64,000 nt of DNA from assembly GCF_016278365.1 (NCBI RefSeq), contig NZ_JADQBZ010000006.1, positions 114,280-178,279 of the forward strand, written 5' to 3'. Both the position numbers and the translations under genes were made by a program. Within the stretch, counting starts at the first letter, position 1, and every line of letters starts with the position of its first letter. Source of the DNA: Methanolobus sp. (lineage in GTDB: Archaea; Halobacteriota; Methanosarcinia; Methanosarcinales; Methanosarcinaceae). Below the pieces are notes generated by a model, which had not been told where the DNA came from, ran no database searches, and saw only the letters and a list, made by a program, of their open reading frames with translations. This document shows, piece by piece, positions 9,030 to 17,626 of the stretch.

Positions 9030-9824
9030 CTACTCGATAGTTACACTCATTGGAGATACTGTCACAAGCACATCTATGCCGGGATTATAATCCCGGCTTG
9101 CAGATATAGTACTGTTTGCAGGATCTCTGTGTTTGATATCCATTCCCAGCGTTTCATTCAGGTATCTTTCCCAGCCTTCGTAATAATCGCTTTTAATGGT
9201 CATGTCAACCCTGGATACATTTTCGTATACTGAAACCGATATTTGCCCTCCCTGGGAAACAACACGGGTCAGCCCTGAACCGGAAATGCTTTTTGTGCCT
9301 GAAATGGTTATCATGGGAATAAGTAATACGTTGTCATGATACGCGAAATCCGGTTTTGAAATCGCTATGGAACTTCCTTGCGGGTACCTGACCCAGGTGC
9401 CTGTGTTCTCATAGGCTACGGTATTTTCACCATATTGATTCTCTATCGTCCTCATCTGTCTTTCAAGGGAAGGGGTATTATAACTCGAATTGGTGCTATT
9501 CCATACCTGCATGCTCAAATTCATGTAACTGGTTCCTGTAACTGAGATGCTGCTCCCGTACATTTTAAGCTCTACGGACTGAGAGGGTGCTTTTCCGAAT
9601 GCCACTTTGTTAAGGTTGGGTTGCAGCACAGAGAAACTCTGCTCTATGTTCAGAAGATGTCCTCTCTCCTGCATGTTTTCAAGCATGGGATATCCTGCGA
9701 CGCCTATTACTGCAAGCGACAGAACCATCACTCCAAGGGTGATACTGAAACCAAGTACTTCTGAAACAGCATCATCGGATGCAACAATGTTTTTTCGTGC
9801 CTTTTTCCTGCTGTCCATGCGCAC
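9030..9824 (-). CDS. Type IV pilin-like protein, cassette 2 gene E (DUF7289-like)
   Basis: A 264-residue protein. A basic N-terminus (RKKARKN) precedes SDDAVSEVLGFSITLGVMVL, the AVSE-type pilin signal and helix. The globular part shares EQSFSVLQ, VAFGKAPSQ, GTWVRYPQGSSIAISKPDF and VSRVDMTIKS-type blocks with the genes at 4102 and 7588. Those blocks run almost the whole length, so the three are true paralogues and do not just share a signal. It lies 6 bases after the upstream gene and 11 before the downstream gene, within one operon. Confidence 0.7.
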   Translation of the reverse strand: MRMDSRKKARKNIVASDDAVSEVLGFSITLGVMVLSLAVIGVAGYPMLENMQERGHLLNIEQSFSVLQPNLNKVAFGKAPSQSVELKMYGSSISVTGTSYMNLSMQVWNSTNSSYNTPSLERQMRTIENQYGENTVAYENTGTWVRYPQGSSIAISKPDFAYHDNVLLIPMITISGTKSISGSGLTRVVSQGGQISVSVYENVSRVDMTIKSDYYEGWERYLNETLGMDIKHRDPANSTISASRDYNPGIDVLVTVSPMSVTIE

Positions 9825-9830
9825 TCACTC

Positions 9831-10304
9831 TCAGGATATATCAATTGTATCGGTGATCGGGTTGTAAACCATCAGGTATTCGCCTTTTGAGCTGTAAAGA
9901 ATGGTTGGAGTAACATTGGTATCTTCGGTGGAATAGGGTACTTTAACTGTTGTCTCATCTCTCTCCTCAGACATGATTATTATTTCATTTGTACTGCTTG
10001 AGAACTCGATGGAATATTCCTTACCTGCTATCTTGTCTGGCAGAAATAGCCTGTAACTGATCCTTTCAACACCGGAACCTGCATCTTTTGCCATACCAAC
10101 CATCGTATCCATAGATGTTATACGGACCGCAATATCGCTTCCATGTATTTCGAACTCGTCGCGCATCACGGTCTGCTCGGCCTGTCCCATCAGTGAATAA
10201 AATGATGTCAGAGCAATTACCATCACAAGAACTGTTATGGAGAAAGTAAGTATGAACCCAATTGAGATAGATACTGCATTCTCATCGCCTGCCAGATCTC
10301 TCAT
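9831..10304 (-). CDS. Type IV pilin-like protein, cassette 2 gene D
   Basis: A 157-residue protein: MRDLAGDENAVSISIGFILTFSITVLVMVIAL gives an acidic pre-helix segment and a long hydrophobic helix, then a compact beta domain (DKIAGKEYSIEF...ERDETTVKVPY). Size, position and general plan match the gene at 4826-5281. The start overlaps the preceding stop by four bases (ATGA). Presumed minor pilin-like subunit. Confidence 0.65.
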   Translation of the reverse strand: MRDLAGDENAVSISIGFILTFSITVLVMVIALTSFYSLMGQAEQTVMRDEFEIHGSDIAVRITSMDTMVGMAKDAGSGVERISYRLFLPDKIAGKEYSIEFSSSTNEIIIMSEERDETTVKVPYSTEDTNVTPTILYSSKGEYLMVYNPITDTIDIS

Positions 10305-11164
10305 GACATCCCTCCCGGAAGGGGAATCGGCACTGTCCTATTGATGCTCATCTGGCTGGAAGCCATCCTCAGGGTTGGGTTCGCAACTTTGTATCTTGCA
10401 ATCATGAAGGGCTGACCGGATGAAGTATTGCCGGATATTGTGTAAATTCCAATAGTAGTGCTTCCATTGTAGATATTTATTGAATAATCCTGGCCCGTTG
10501 TAGAGGCAGGAAAATTGAATGGAGTTATAACATTAACCCCGTTGATCTGGTTACCTGTTATGTTGACTTCTAGAGTTGTCCAAGTACCGTTATTGTATCT
10601 GGGTACTAGCGAACTGTCAATAACAGTTATAGTTATATTCCCGCTTGAATTGTACATTCCGATTGACCATAGGCTACTTCCGCTATTATTGACGGCTTCG
10701 ATTACAAGCGGATTGGATTCATTTCCCATGGTGGATGTGTTTAGCGTAATAAAGAACGATTCAGTCATGTTTACGTTGCTCACAAGGGTCCAGTTGTCTT
10801 TCCCCCCGGCAAGCCCGTTGTGGGTGAAATAAGGTTCTGAGAAACCATGGTCCTGTAGGTGGAAAGTAAAACCTGCTGTTGCATAGTTCTGTGAGGCTTT
10901 CCTGGAGTAGGAGTCAATATATTCTTCATAACGGGTGATGTTATCCCCACTCAGTATGGAGTACCTGTAAGCGTCCTGGTATGCTTCAGTGGTTGTCTGG
11001 ATCGCGTTGGCAATATCGTAGCGGGAAGTATCAATGCTTGATTCCGATGCCATGTTGCTGGCATATATAACATTGCTTAGCATGACTGTAATCACAACTA
11101 TGCCTACTCCTATGGCAAAACCTGCTATCAATAACAACTGAGCGGAATCGTCTAATTTTCTCAT
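10301..11164 (-). CDS. Type IV pilin-like protein, cassette 2 gene C with lectin-like domain
   Basis: A 287-residue protein with an N-terminal DDSAQLLLIAGFAIGVGIVV signal/helix, matching position C of cassette 1, and a short helical neck (residues 40-90: DIANAIQTTTEAYQDAYRY). It then has an exported beta-rich domain of about 190 residues with dense Asn sequons (NWT, NVT, NGS, NTS). The cassette 1 counterpart has only about 60 residues after the neck, so this protein gained or kept an extra domain. The lectin-like description reflects a general beta-rich, Asn/Thr-rich look and is tentative. Confidence 0.6.
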   Translation of the reverse strand: MRKLDDSAQLLLIAGFAIGVGIVVITVMLSNVIYASNMASESSIDTSRYDIANAIQTTTEAYQDAYRYSILSGDNITRYEEYIDSYSRKASQNYATAGFTFHLQDHGFSEPYFTHNGLAGGKDNWTLVSNVNMTESFFITLNTSTMGNESNPLVIEAVNNSGSSLWSIGMYNSSGNITITVIDSSLVPRYNNGTWTTLEVNITGNQINGVNVITPFNFPASTTGQDYSINIYNGSTTIGIYTISGNTSSGQPFMIARYKVANPTLRMASSQMSINRTVPIPLPGGMS

Positions 11165-11171
11165 GCGATCA

Positions 11172-11786
11172 CTACATTCTCCAGAGCGTCATCTTTACAT
11201 TCACGATATTGTAGAAATCTGTCGGATCCGCGTCCGGGATTCCGCTGCGTGTCGCAAATTCAGTTGTGTTACCGACGTCGAAATTTGATAAATGCACTCT
11301 CTTTGATATCACTACAGCGTTATTCGAAGGATCCCCGTTATAGATGTATCTTCGGGATATTGTGACGCCTTCTTCATCCACCCAGCTGAAATGCACATTA
11401 TGAGCGATACCTCTTTTGACCGCAACGAATTCCAGTGTCTCTGCAAGTGAACTGGACCGAAGCTCATGAGTTGGTGTCCTGACTGTCTTGTAGACGGTGC
11501 CGTTCCAGACGTACTGCTCGCCGTTCCACTTCAGGATGTCCTTCTTCAGGGCCGAATCCTGCCCGTAGGGAGAATATGAAAGTGCATTGAGCATGTCCTG
11601 TCCCATTGCCTGGAGTTGGGCTTCTATGTGGGCATTAGCTGTGGAGGATGTGAGAGGGGTAAGGGAAGTTGCCTGTACAGTGAATATGATAATACCGACC
11701 ATGATGAGCGATGCAATGATCGCTTCAAGGGTGTGCATCTGAGCATTTTCGCCTCTTTCAAGTTTATGCGGCACATTTCTTCTCAT
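11172..11786 (-). CDS. Type IV pilin-like protein, cassette 2 gene B
   Basis: A 204-residue protein. The signal ENAQMHTLEAIIASLIMVGIII has the Gln at +1 and a Glu that aligns with that of the cassette 1 homologue (KAQLHTLEGLAAAL). Downstream similarity includes QLQAMGQDMLNALSYSP, a VVISKRVHLSN block (VVARRLVSLSN in the paralogue), and the C-terminus VKMTLWRM. It follows gene A by one base and precedes gene C by seven, so the operon is tight. Confidence 0.7.
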   Translation of the reverse strand: MRRNVPHKLERGENAQMHTLEAIIASLIMVGIIIFTVQATSLTPLTSSTANAHIEAQLQAMGQDMLNALSYSPYGQDSALKKDILKWNGEQYVWNGTVYKTVRTPTHELRSSSLAETLEFVAVKRGIAHNVHFSWVDEEGVTISRRYIYNGDPSNNAVVISKRVHLSNFDVGNTTEFATRSGIPDADPTDFYNIVNVKMTLWRM

Positions 11787-11787
11787 G

Positions 11788-12255
11788 TTACCACACCCTG
11801 AATGACAGGATAATTATCTCAGTGCTCTCTGAATTTTCATCTTTGCACAGAACTATTCTCCGAGTCTGTCCTACATTCACCTGAGGTGGGATTGGTTTCC
11901 CTTCAGCATAAAAAAGACCACTGCTGTTCTCTGCAGTGACGTTCAGGTCATATCGCAGGTAGCTGCCGTTCATGCCAAGTGAATCAATAGTAGATTGATA
12001 ATTTGTATCAAGTCCTGTGAAGAAATACTTCATCTTTGTTTCGTTGACCAGATTAGGAACAGCCTCATCCCCGGCGCTCATTCTCTTTTCGACGATGGCT
12101 ATGGATACTCTGTCCGCTATCAATGTGACTTCGTCTGAGTTGGATTGGAACGGTGTGAATATCCCGGATGTATAACTGAACACAAAGACCATTGCAAGCA
12201 AAAATATTATGATGCTTATCAGATAGTCGATAGTCATCTGTCCCTTACTGTCCAT
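11788..12255 (-). CDS. Type IV pilin-like protein, cassette 2 gene A (first gene)
   Basis: A 155-residue protein opening MDSKGQMTIDYLISIIIFLLAMVFVF, a textbook KG/Q class III signal with an acidic residue (Asp) five into the mature helix. It ends IIILSFRVW. It is the shorter counterpart of the cassette 1 first gene and heads a six-gene operon read toward lower coordinates from the AT-rich divergent promoter region shared with mre11. Confidence 0.7.
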   Translation of the reverse strand: MDSKGQMTIDYLISIIIFLLAMVFVFSYTSGIFTPFQSNSDEVTLIADRVSIAIVEKRMSAGDEAVPNLVNETKMKYFFTGLDTNYQSTIDSLGMNGSYLRYDLNVTAENSSGLFYAEGKPIPPQVNVGQTRRIVLCKDENSESTEIIILSFRVW

Positions 12256-12401
12256 AAATGCCTCTAATATTATAATTATTAATATTATACTATAAGTCTT
12301 ATTTGTATATTCTCCTTGAGCGACTGTATCTCATTTTGATGACAGCAATAATGCCTTTAATAGGCAATCTTAAAAACGGGTAATGCGTATCATATCTCAA
12401 G
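12256..12401. promoter_or_regulatory. Divergent promoter region, pilin cassette 2 / mre11
   Basis: An AT-rich 146-base spacer separates divergent start codons. Minus-strand TATA-like sequence lies at about 12270-12293, 20-35 bases from the pilin gene ATG. For mre11, a weak CTTAAAAAC element near 12368-12376 is about 30 bases from the ATG, with no clear SD. Confidence 0.4.
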
Positions 12402-14003
12402 ATGGATGGAACAAAGATAATCCACACAGGGGATACACACTTAGGTTACCGGCAGTATCACAGCGAAGTACGCAGACAGGATTTTCTCGATGCTTTTGCA
12501 AAGGTGATCGATGATGCCATTTCAATGAAGGCTGATGCTGTTGTACATGCAGGTGATCTTTTCGATTCAAGGAATCCGACTCTTGATGATATTCTGGAGA
12601 CAATGAAACTTTTCTCAAGGCTCAGGGATGCTCAGGTTCCATTGCTTGCGGTTGTGGGTAACCATGAGAGCAAGCAAAGCACACAGTGGCTTGACCTTTA
12701 TGAGAATATGGGGCTTGTCATACGTCTTGGGGCCACACCTTACAGGCTGGGCAGCGTAGCGGTATATGGGATTGACCATGTACCCAAATCCCGGATTCCT
12801 CTGTTCGATTATTCAGTTTTCAATAATGAGGATGATGCAGAATATAATCTGCTTGTAATGCATCAAATGATGAAGCCTTTTGCTTTTGGTGACTGGGATG
12901 TGCAGGAAGTCCTGCATTCCATTCCTTTTGATGTGCATGCAGTACTTCTCGGCGATAATCATAAACATGAGATAATCAGGGTAGGGGAAACCTGGGTTAC
13001 CTACTGTGGCAGCACCGAACGCAACGGCGCATCCGAACTTGAACCCCGCTCCTATAATATCGTCACTGCAGGCGATGATGGGGTCGAGATTAGTAAGAGG
13101 GTAATACCTACAAGGGATTTTGTATTTATACCTGTCAAGCTCAGCAAAGGCTCACAGGCTTACGAGGAAATATTCTCTGCTATCAAAGAGCGTGATGTTG
13201 AGGATAAGGTAGTATTTGTGAATATCTCGGGAGATCCTGAGATAAAGATCAAGTTCAGTGAAATAGAGGAATTCCTGTTTTCCCGCAAGGCCCTTGTTCC
13301 TGCTATAAGGGACCTGAGGACCGGCTGTGTTTCGCCGGATGTCTTTATGTCGTTCTCTTTTACAGATCCTGATGAGGCGGTTAAAGAGGAACTGGGGAAG
13401 ATGAATCTTACACAGGGTGGCATCATGATAGACGAGATAATCAGGGACCCAGTGCTCGTAAAGAGCAGGGTTGACACTGAGGTCGAAGACAAGCTTGGTG
13501 AATTGCTCGACAGGATGGACTTCACGAACAAGATAGAGATTCCCGTAGTTGCAGCATTGCCTGAGGGCGAGTCTGTCGAACTATCTCAGGAAGTAATCTC
13601 CCATGAAGTTACTAAAGAATTTTCATTAGTCACAGAATATGGTAAGGTTGAGGCTATTGCAGCAGATAACTTTGATCAGAGCTTTGACCAGAGTGTTACG
13701 GCAAAAGAAAATGTTTTCGCTGTAGATGAAGTAACTGAATTAACCGAAGTGTCCGAATCAATTGAATCAACAGAAGCATTCGAGTCAACTGAAATAACTC
13801 AAGTGCCCGAAGTATCTAAAGGTCAGGCTGAACAGAAACACGATACAGGTATCCGGCAGTATATATTCTCTGACGATGATGCCTTTTCTGCAGAGAAGGC
13901 TCACGAGGCTGCTGATCATGAAAAGGAACCGGAAGCATCTTCGGATAGGGACCATAAAACTGCCTCCAAACCACGGCAGTACAACCTTGGTGACTACTTA
14001 TGA
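12402..14003 (+). CDS. mre11: DNA double-strand break repair nuclease Mre11
   Basis: Mn-dependent 3'-5' exonuclease/endonuclease of the Mre11-Rad50 complex. Phosphoesterase motifs are intact: HTGDTHLG (motif I, residues 7-14), AGDLFD (II), VVGNHESK (III, GNH[DE]), LLVMHQ (IV) and GDNHKHE (V). The catalytic part ends near residue 300, a capping/Rad50-binding region follows to about 390, and a long acidic, Ser/Thr/Glu-rich tail runs to 533. The tail carries two related short motifs (IRQYIFSDDD and PRQYNLGDYL); the last eight residues fit a PCNA-interaction (PIP) consensus. The stop overlaps the rad50 start (ATGA), so translation is coupled. Confidence 0.95.
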   Translation: MDGTKIIHTGDTHLGYRQYHSEVRRQDFLDAFAKVIDDAISMKADAVVHAGDLFDSRNPTLDDILETMKLFSRLRDAQVPLLAVVGNHESKQSTQWLDLYENMGLVIRLGATPYRLGSVAVYGIDHVPKSRIPLFDYSVFNNEDDAEYNLLVMHQMMKPFAFGDWDVQEVLHSIPFDVHAVLLGDNHKHEIIRVGETWVTYCGSTERNGASELEPRSYNIVTAGDDGVEISKRVIPTRDFVFIPVKLSKGSQAYEEIFSAIKERDVEDKVVFVNISGDPEIKIKFSEIEEFLFSRKALVPAIRDLRTGCVSPDVFMSFSFTDPDEAVKEELGKMNLTQGGIMIDEIIRDPVLVKSRVDTEVEDKLGELLDRMDFTNKIEIPVVAALPEGESVELSQEVISHEVTKEFSLVTEYGKVEAIAADNFDQSFDQSVTAKENVFAVDEVTELTEVSESIESTEAFESTEITQVPEVSKGQAEQKHDTGIRQYIFSDDDAFSAEKAHEAADHEKEPEASSDRDHKTASKPRQYNLGDYL

Positions 14004-16660
14004 GGATAAAAAGACTGCAGATAGAGAACATAAGAAGTTATAAGCAGCTGGACATCTCTTTCCAGGATGGAGTGACCGTGGTCTCCGGAGTCAACGGGAG
14101 CGGAAAATCCAGCTTGCTTGAGGCGTGCTTTACATGCCTTTTCGGAAGCAAAACCCTTGATAAGGATTTTGTCATTTCGGACATCATCCGAAAAGGTGCT
14201 ACAAAAGCTTCCATAATGCTGGATTTCGAACAGAATGGACATGATTACTCTGTGGAGCAGTTCTTTCGGAACGATCCTGAAAAGGGGCGTGCTTCCAATA
14301 CGGGTGCTATTCTCAAAAGAGACTCTGAGATCCTTTTCGATCAGCCTACGCGTACATATGATGCTATCCGTTCATTGCTTAACATGGATGAAGAAGCCTA
14401 CAGGAACTGCGTCTACATAAGGCAGGGTGAGATCGATATACTGATAAACTCCAAGCCAAAGGACAGGCAGAAGATGATAGACGATCTCCTGCAGCTTGGG
14501 AAACTGGAAGAATATCGGGAGAGGGCGTCAAATGCACGCATAGGCGTTGGTCGCCACCAGAAGGATACGGAACGCCGTATCAAAGAAACGGATTCAGCCG
14601 CCAGGGATATAGAAGACTCAAAGCCTGTTGAAAAACTTGCAGAATTGCGCACACGCTCAGGGAATCTTGAAAGGGAGATTTCTTCTCTCAATGATAAGAA
14701 GGACCGTGCGCTGTCATTGAAAGACGAGACCTCAAAAAAGATTGCCGAATTCAGGGAGTTAGCAGACAAAAAGGTTTCTGTCCAGTCCCAGGTAAAAGAG
14801 CTCGATGAAAAGAAGAACCGGGCGTATATCCAGATAGGGTCCATGGAGAAGAGTATCGCTTCCTCAAGAGTCGGGCAGGATGAGCTACGAAAGAAGATTA
14901 GAGATGTTTGTTCCGAATTCAACTTTGATGATTCGGATATAGAACGGGTGATATCGGGAATAGATGCGAATGAGCGCTCATTGAGGGACAGGATAAGCAA
15001 TATAAGCAAAAACAAGGCGGTACTTGAAAAAGAGCAAACGACCTTTGCTGACTCGCTGGCAGAAAACCAAAAACAGGTCCATGAGCTGGAAAAGTCTGTT
15101 TCCCAGAGCAAGGGAAAGCTTACAGGTATACAGTCTGATATTGAGGCATCACGCACCAAAATAGCACAGCTTGAGGAAAAGAGGGTTTCTGTTATCTCAA
15201 ACCTTGAGCCGCTTGGACTGACGCTGGAAAAGCTGGAGAATATCGAGGAGATCTTCGATCTTGTGACCGACCAGCAAAAAAGCATGCATGGCAAGGAAAA
15301 AGAGCTTTTTGCAAAGTTTACGGAAATACAGGAACGAATAAAAAAATCTGCTCAGCTCCTCAGCGAAGGGAAGTGCCCGACGTGCATGCAGGACCTTAAG
15401 GGTTCATGCATTGAAGAGGCGACAGTTTCGGACTCCCAGAAAGCGAAGGAGCTCCAGACAGAACTAGCTGCATTGAAGAAAAAACAGGAGATTCTGGATT
15501 CCAAGCTGGGACGCGTCAGGGAAGCCAGGGTTCACAGAAATGAAATTGAGTCCACAGGCAGGGAAATAAAGTCCTCTGAAGAGAACATACGTAGTCTTGA
15601 AAAGCTGGCCCTGGAATACCAATCCCTGCTTCTTGATCATGATAAGAGGAAAGAGGAGCTTTCTTCCCGACGGTCCCTTATAGAGGAGTCTGTAAAGGGA
15701 TTACAGGACAAAGTCCGGCTATTGAAGCAGGAACTGGAAGTAGCTGAGAAAGGACATTCTCAGTGTCTGAAACTCCTTGAAGCAGCTCGAAAGGCCCGTA
15801 CTGATCTCCTTGAGGCAGACAGGATGAAAACCGATATTTCGCAGATGGAGGACAAGATCACAAATTTCAGAGAGATGATCGTTATCTTTGATGGTCAGGT
15901 CGCTGAAAAGAACGAGTCCCTTCGTGAGATAAGCAGCAAGGTTGGAGGCTTTGATATAACTAAGCTGGAATCTCTGTTCAAGGATTATGAAGAAGCCTTC
16001 GGTGTCATAAGATCGGAGATCGTCAGGCTGCAATCGGAGCGGGAGGAAATCACAAAACAGGCGGGAATGATTGAAAGTGAGCTTAAGCGCTTAGGAAGTC
16101 TGAGAATTGTTCTTGACCAGCTGAATAACAAAGTGGATTATCTCAATGCTATCTATGCAGATGCGCAAGAGCTCGAAGCGATGTATATGCGCATTCGGTC
16201 ACAGTTGCGCTCCAACAATATCGGGGCCCTGGACACCTTCATTAATGAGATATTCACTTTTATGTATACTAATAACGCTTACTCCCATGTAAGGCTTGAT
16301 GCGGACTACAACCTTACTGTGTTCGAGAAGGACGGAACTTCCCTTGAACCCCGGCTGCTGAGCGGGGGGGAAAGGGCTTTGTTCAATCTGGTGCTGAGAT
16401 GCGCCATATATCGCCTGCTCTCTCTTGGTATAGCTGGCAAGAAAGCCGAGCTACCTCCTCTTATTATGGACGAACCTACAGTTTTCCTTGATAAGGGGCA
16501 TGTCAATCAGTTAATCAAGCTGATAGACATGATGCGCGACATCGGTGTTGGTCAGATCCTTGTAGTATCGCATGATGAATCGCTGATAGATTCTGCGGAC
16601 CATGTGTTTGCTGTGGAGAAAGACTCTGTGACTAATAGTTCGGCGATCATTGCAAAATGA
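14000..16660 (+). CDS. rad50: DNA double-strand break repair ATPase Rad50
   Basis: An 886-residue SMC-like ATPase that tethers DNA ends and gates Mre11. Walker A is GVNGSGKSS (about residues 31-39), with a QxG-type Q-loop in VYIRQGEIDILINS. Two long antiparallel coiled coils (about 170-455 and 470-720) flank a zinc hook CPTC at residues 459-462. The C-terminal lobe has the ABC signature LLSGGERALFNL, Walker B PPLIMDEPTVFLD and the H-loop VVSHDE. Length and order are normal for an archaeal Rad50. It is in an operon with mre11. Confidence 0.96.
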   Translation: MRIKRLQIENIRSYKQLDISFQDGVTVVSGVNGSGKSSLLEACFTCLFGSKTLDKDFVISDIIRKGATKASIMLDFEQNGHDYSVEQFFRNDPEKGRASNTGAILKRDSEILFDQPTRTYDAIRSLLNMDEEAYRNCVYIRQGEIDILINSKPKDRQKMIDDLLQLGKLEEYRERASNARIGVGRHQKDTERRIKETDSAARDIEDSKPVEKLAELRTRSGNLEREISSLNDKKDRALSLKDETSKKIAEFRELADKKVSVQSQVKELDEKKNRAYIQIGSMEKSIASSRVGQDELRKKIRDVCSEFNFDDSDIERVISGIDANERSLRDRISNISKNKAVLEKEQTTFADSLAENQKQVHELEKSVSQSKGKLTGIQSDIEASRTKIAQLEEKRVSVISNLEPLGLTLEKLENIEEIFDLVTDQQKSMHGKEKELFAKFTEIQERIKKSAQLLSEGKCPTCMQDLKGSCIEEATVSDSQKAKELQTELAALKKKQEILDSKLGRVREARVHRNEIESTGREIKSSEENIRSLEKLALEYQSLLLDHDKRKEELSSRRSLIEESVKGLQDKVRLLKQELEVAEKGHSQCLKLLEAARKARTDLLEADRMKTDISQMEDKITNFREMIVIFDGQVAEKNESLREISSKVGGFDITKLESLFKDYEEAFGVIRSEIVRLQSEREEITKQAGMIESELKRLGSLRIVLDQLNNKVDYLNAIYADAQELEAMYMRIRSQLRSNNIGALDTFINEIFTFMYTNNAYSHVRLDADYNLTVFEKDGTSLEPRLLSGGERALFNLVLRCAIYRLLSLGIAGKKAELPPLIMDEPTVFLDKGHVNQLIKLIDMMRDIGVGQILVVSHDESLIDSADHVFAVEKDSVTNSSAIIAK

Positions 16661-16794
16661 TCCTTGCTGGAAGAAAAGGCTTATTTAGTGGTTATATGAA
16701 AAAAGCAACCATAAGTTATATTATACAATTGTCCATATAATATATCAGGATTTTTGAAACACATGAGGGACCGAATGTTTTTGCGAGGCTTTGC

Positions 16795-17601
16795 ATGAAT
16801 GAGAACAGAGACTTTATCGTTGAGAGACTTGAACGCCAGTTGAAGGAAAAAGAAGCGGAGCTCGAGGATATTAAAAATACACTGCGCGACTCGATCCTCC
16901 GGGAAATACGCAGTGACCTGAAAAGTGATTTTGATATTAACAATCGAATTGTCAGCCTTGAACACAAGGTCCAGTCGCTTGCCAGCAATCTCAATGGCGT
17001 AATGGATGAACTGCTCGACCAGAAATCCATGATCCGGTCCCTGAGCGAGATATCTGTTCCCCGGCAGAAGAAAGAGGAAATAAAGCCACCTGCGCCTCTT
17101 GATAAAGTGGTTGAGAAACCTGTCGAGAAAGCAGAACCCAGGTTATACAGGCCTGAGCCGGAAAATGAACCTGAACTTCCACGAGCCACTCCCCCGACTA
17201 CTCCTATCATAACTGCCCCGGTCAGGCAGTTTGTCCCTCCACAGCCATCGATATCTGCAAACAGAGCCAATGTTTCTGTCAGGTCCACAGAACAGTCCCG
17301 TAATGATTCTTTCAGTACTGTAGGCAGGCCTGCCAATGTACGCCTTAATATAAGGGAAGCAGCTCCGCAGATTGAAGCAAAGCCTCCTCAGAGACCGCCG
17401 TCCCGTTCAGAGTATATTGTCGCAGAAACCGATGATGAGAGGAAAATGCGTAAAACTCTCCCGGAGCCGCATAATTCCTGTGATTATATTGTCGCAGAAG
17501 ACGAGAACAAGGCCAAGCGTAAGCAGACTGAGACAGAGTACGAAACGGTCGAATCCCGCGATAATGAAGATGCAGTGATAACTGTTACCCGCAGGAAATA
17601 A
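16795..17601 (+). CDS. Coiled-coil protein of unknown function between rad50 and smc
   Basis: A 268-residue soluble protein that I do not recognise. Residues 1-80 are strongly heptad-like coiled coil (ERLERQLKEKEAELEDIKN, then VQSLASNLNGVMDELLDQK). Residues 85-190 are Pro/Glu-rich and probably disordered. The C-terminus holds two copies of a [ED]YIVAE motif (SEYIVAETDDERKMRK and CDYIVAEDENKAKRK) and ends in basic VTRRK. A GAGG site lies seven bases before the ATG. It is 134 bases after rad50 and 25 before smc, in the same direction. The context suggests a partner in DNA-end or chromosome organisation, but no motif proves it. Confidence 0.6.
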   Translation: MNENRDFIVERLERQLKEKEAELEDIKNTLRDSILREIRSDLKSDFDINNRIVSLEHKVQSLASNLNGVMDELLDQKSMIRSLSEISVPRQKKEEIKPPAPLDKVVEKPVEKAEPRLYRPEPENEPELPRATPPTTPIITAPVRQFVPPQPSISANRANVSVRSTEQSRNDSFSTVGRPANVRLNIREAAPQIEAKPPQRPPSRSEYIVAETDDERKMRKTLPEPHNSCDYIVAEDENKAKRKQTETEYETVESRDNEDAVITVTRRK

Positions 17602-17626
17602 TCCTTTGTAATGAAAGGGGAATCAC

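Noticed and set aside
14413..15294. 293-codon minus-strand frame opposite rad50
   Set aside because: Ser/Phe-rich antisense shadow of the coiled-coil region.
16716..17336. 206-codon minus-strand frame opposite the coiled-coil gene
   Set aside because: Antisense shadow; the plus-strand gene has an SD, a sensible coiled coil and operon context.
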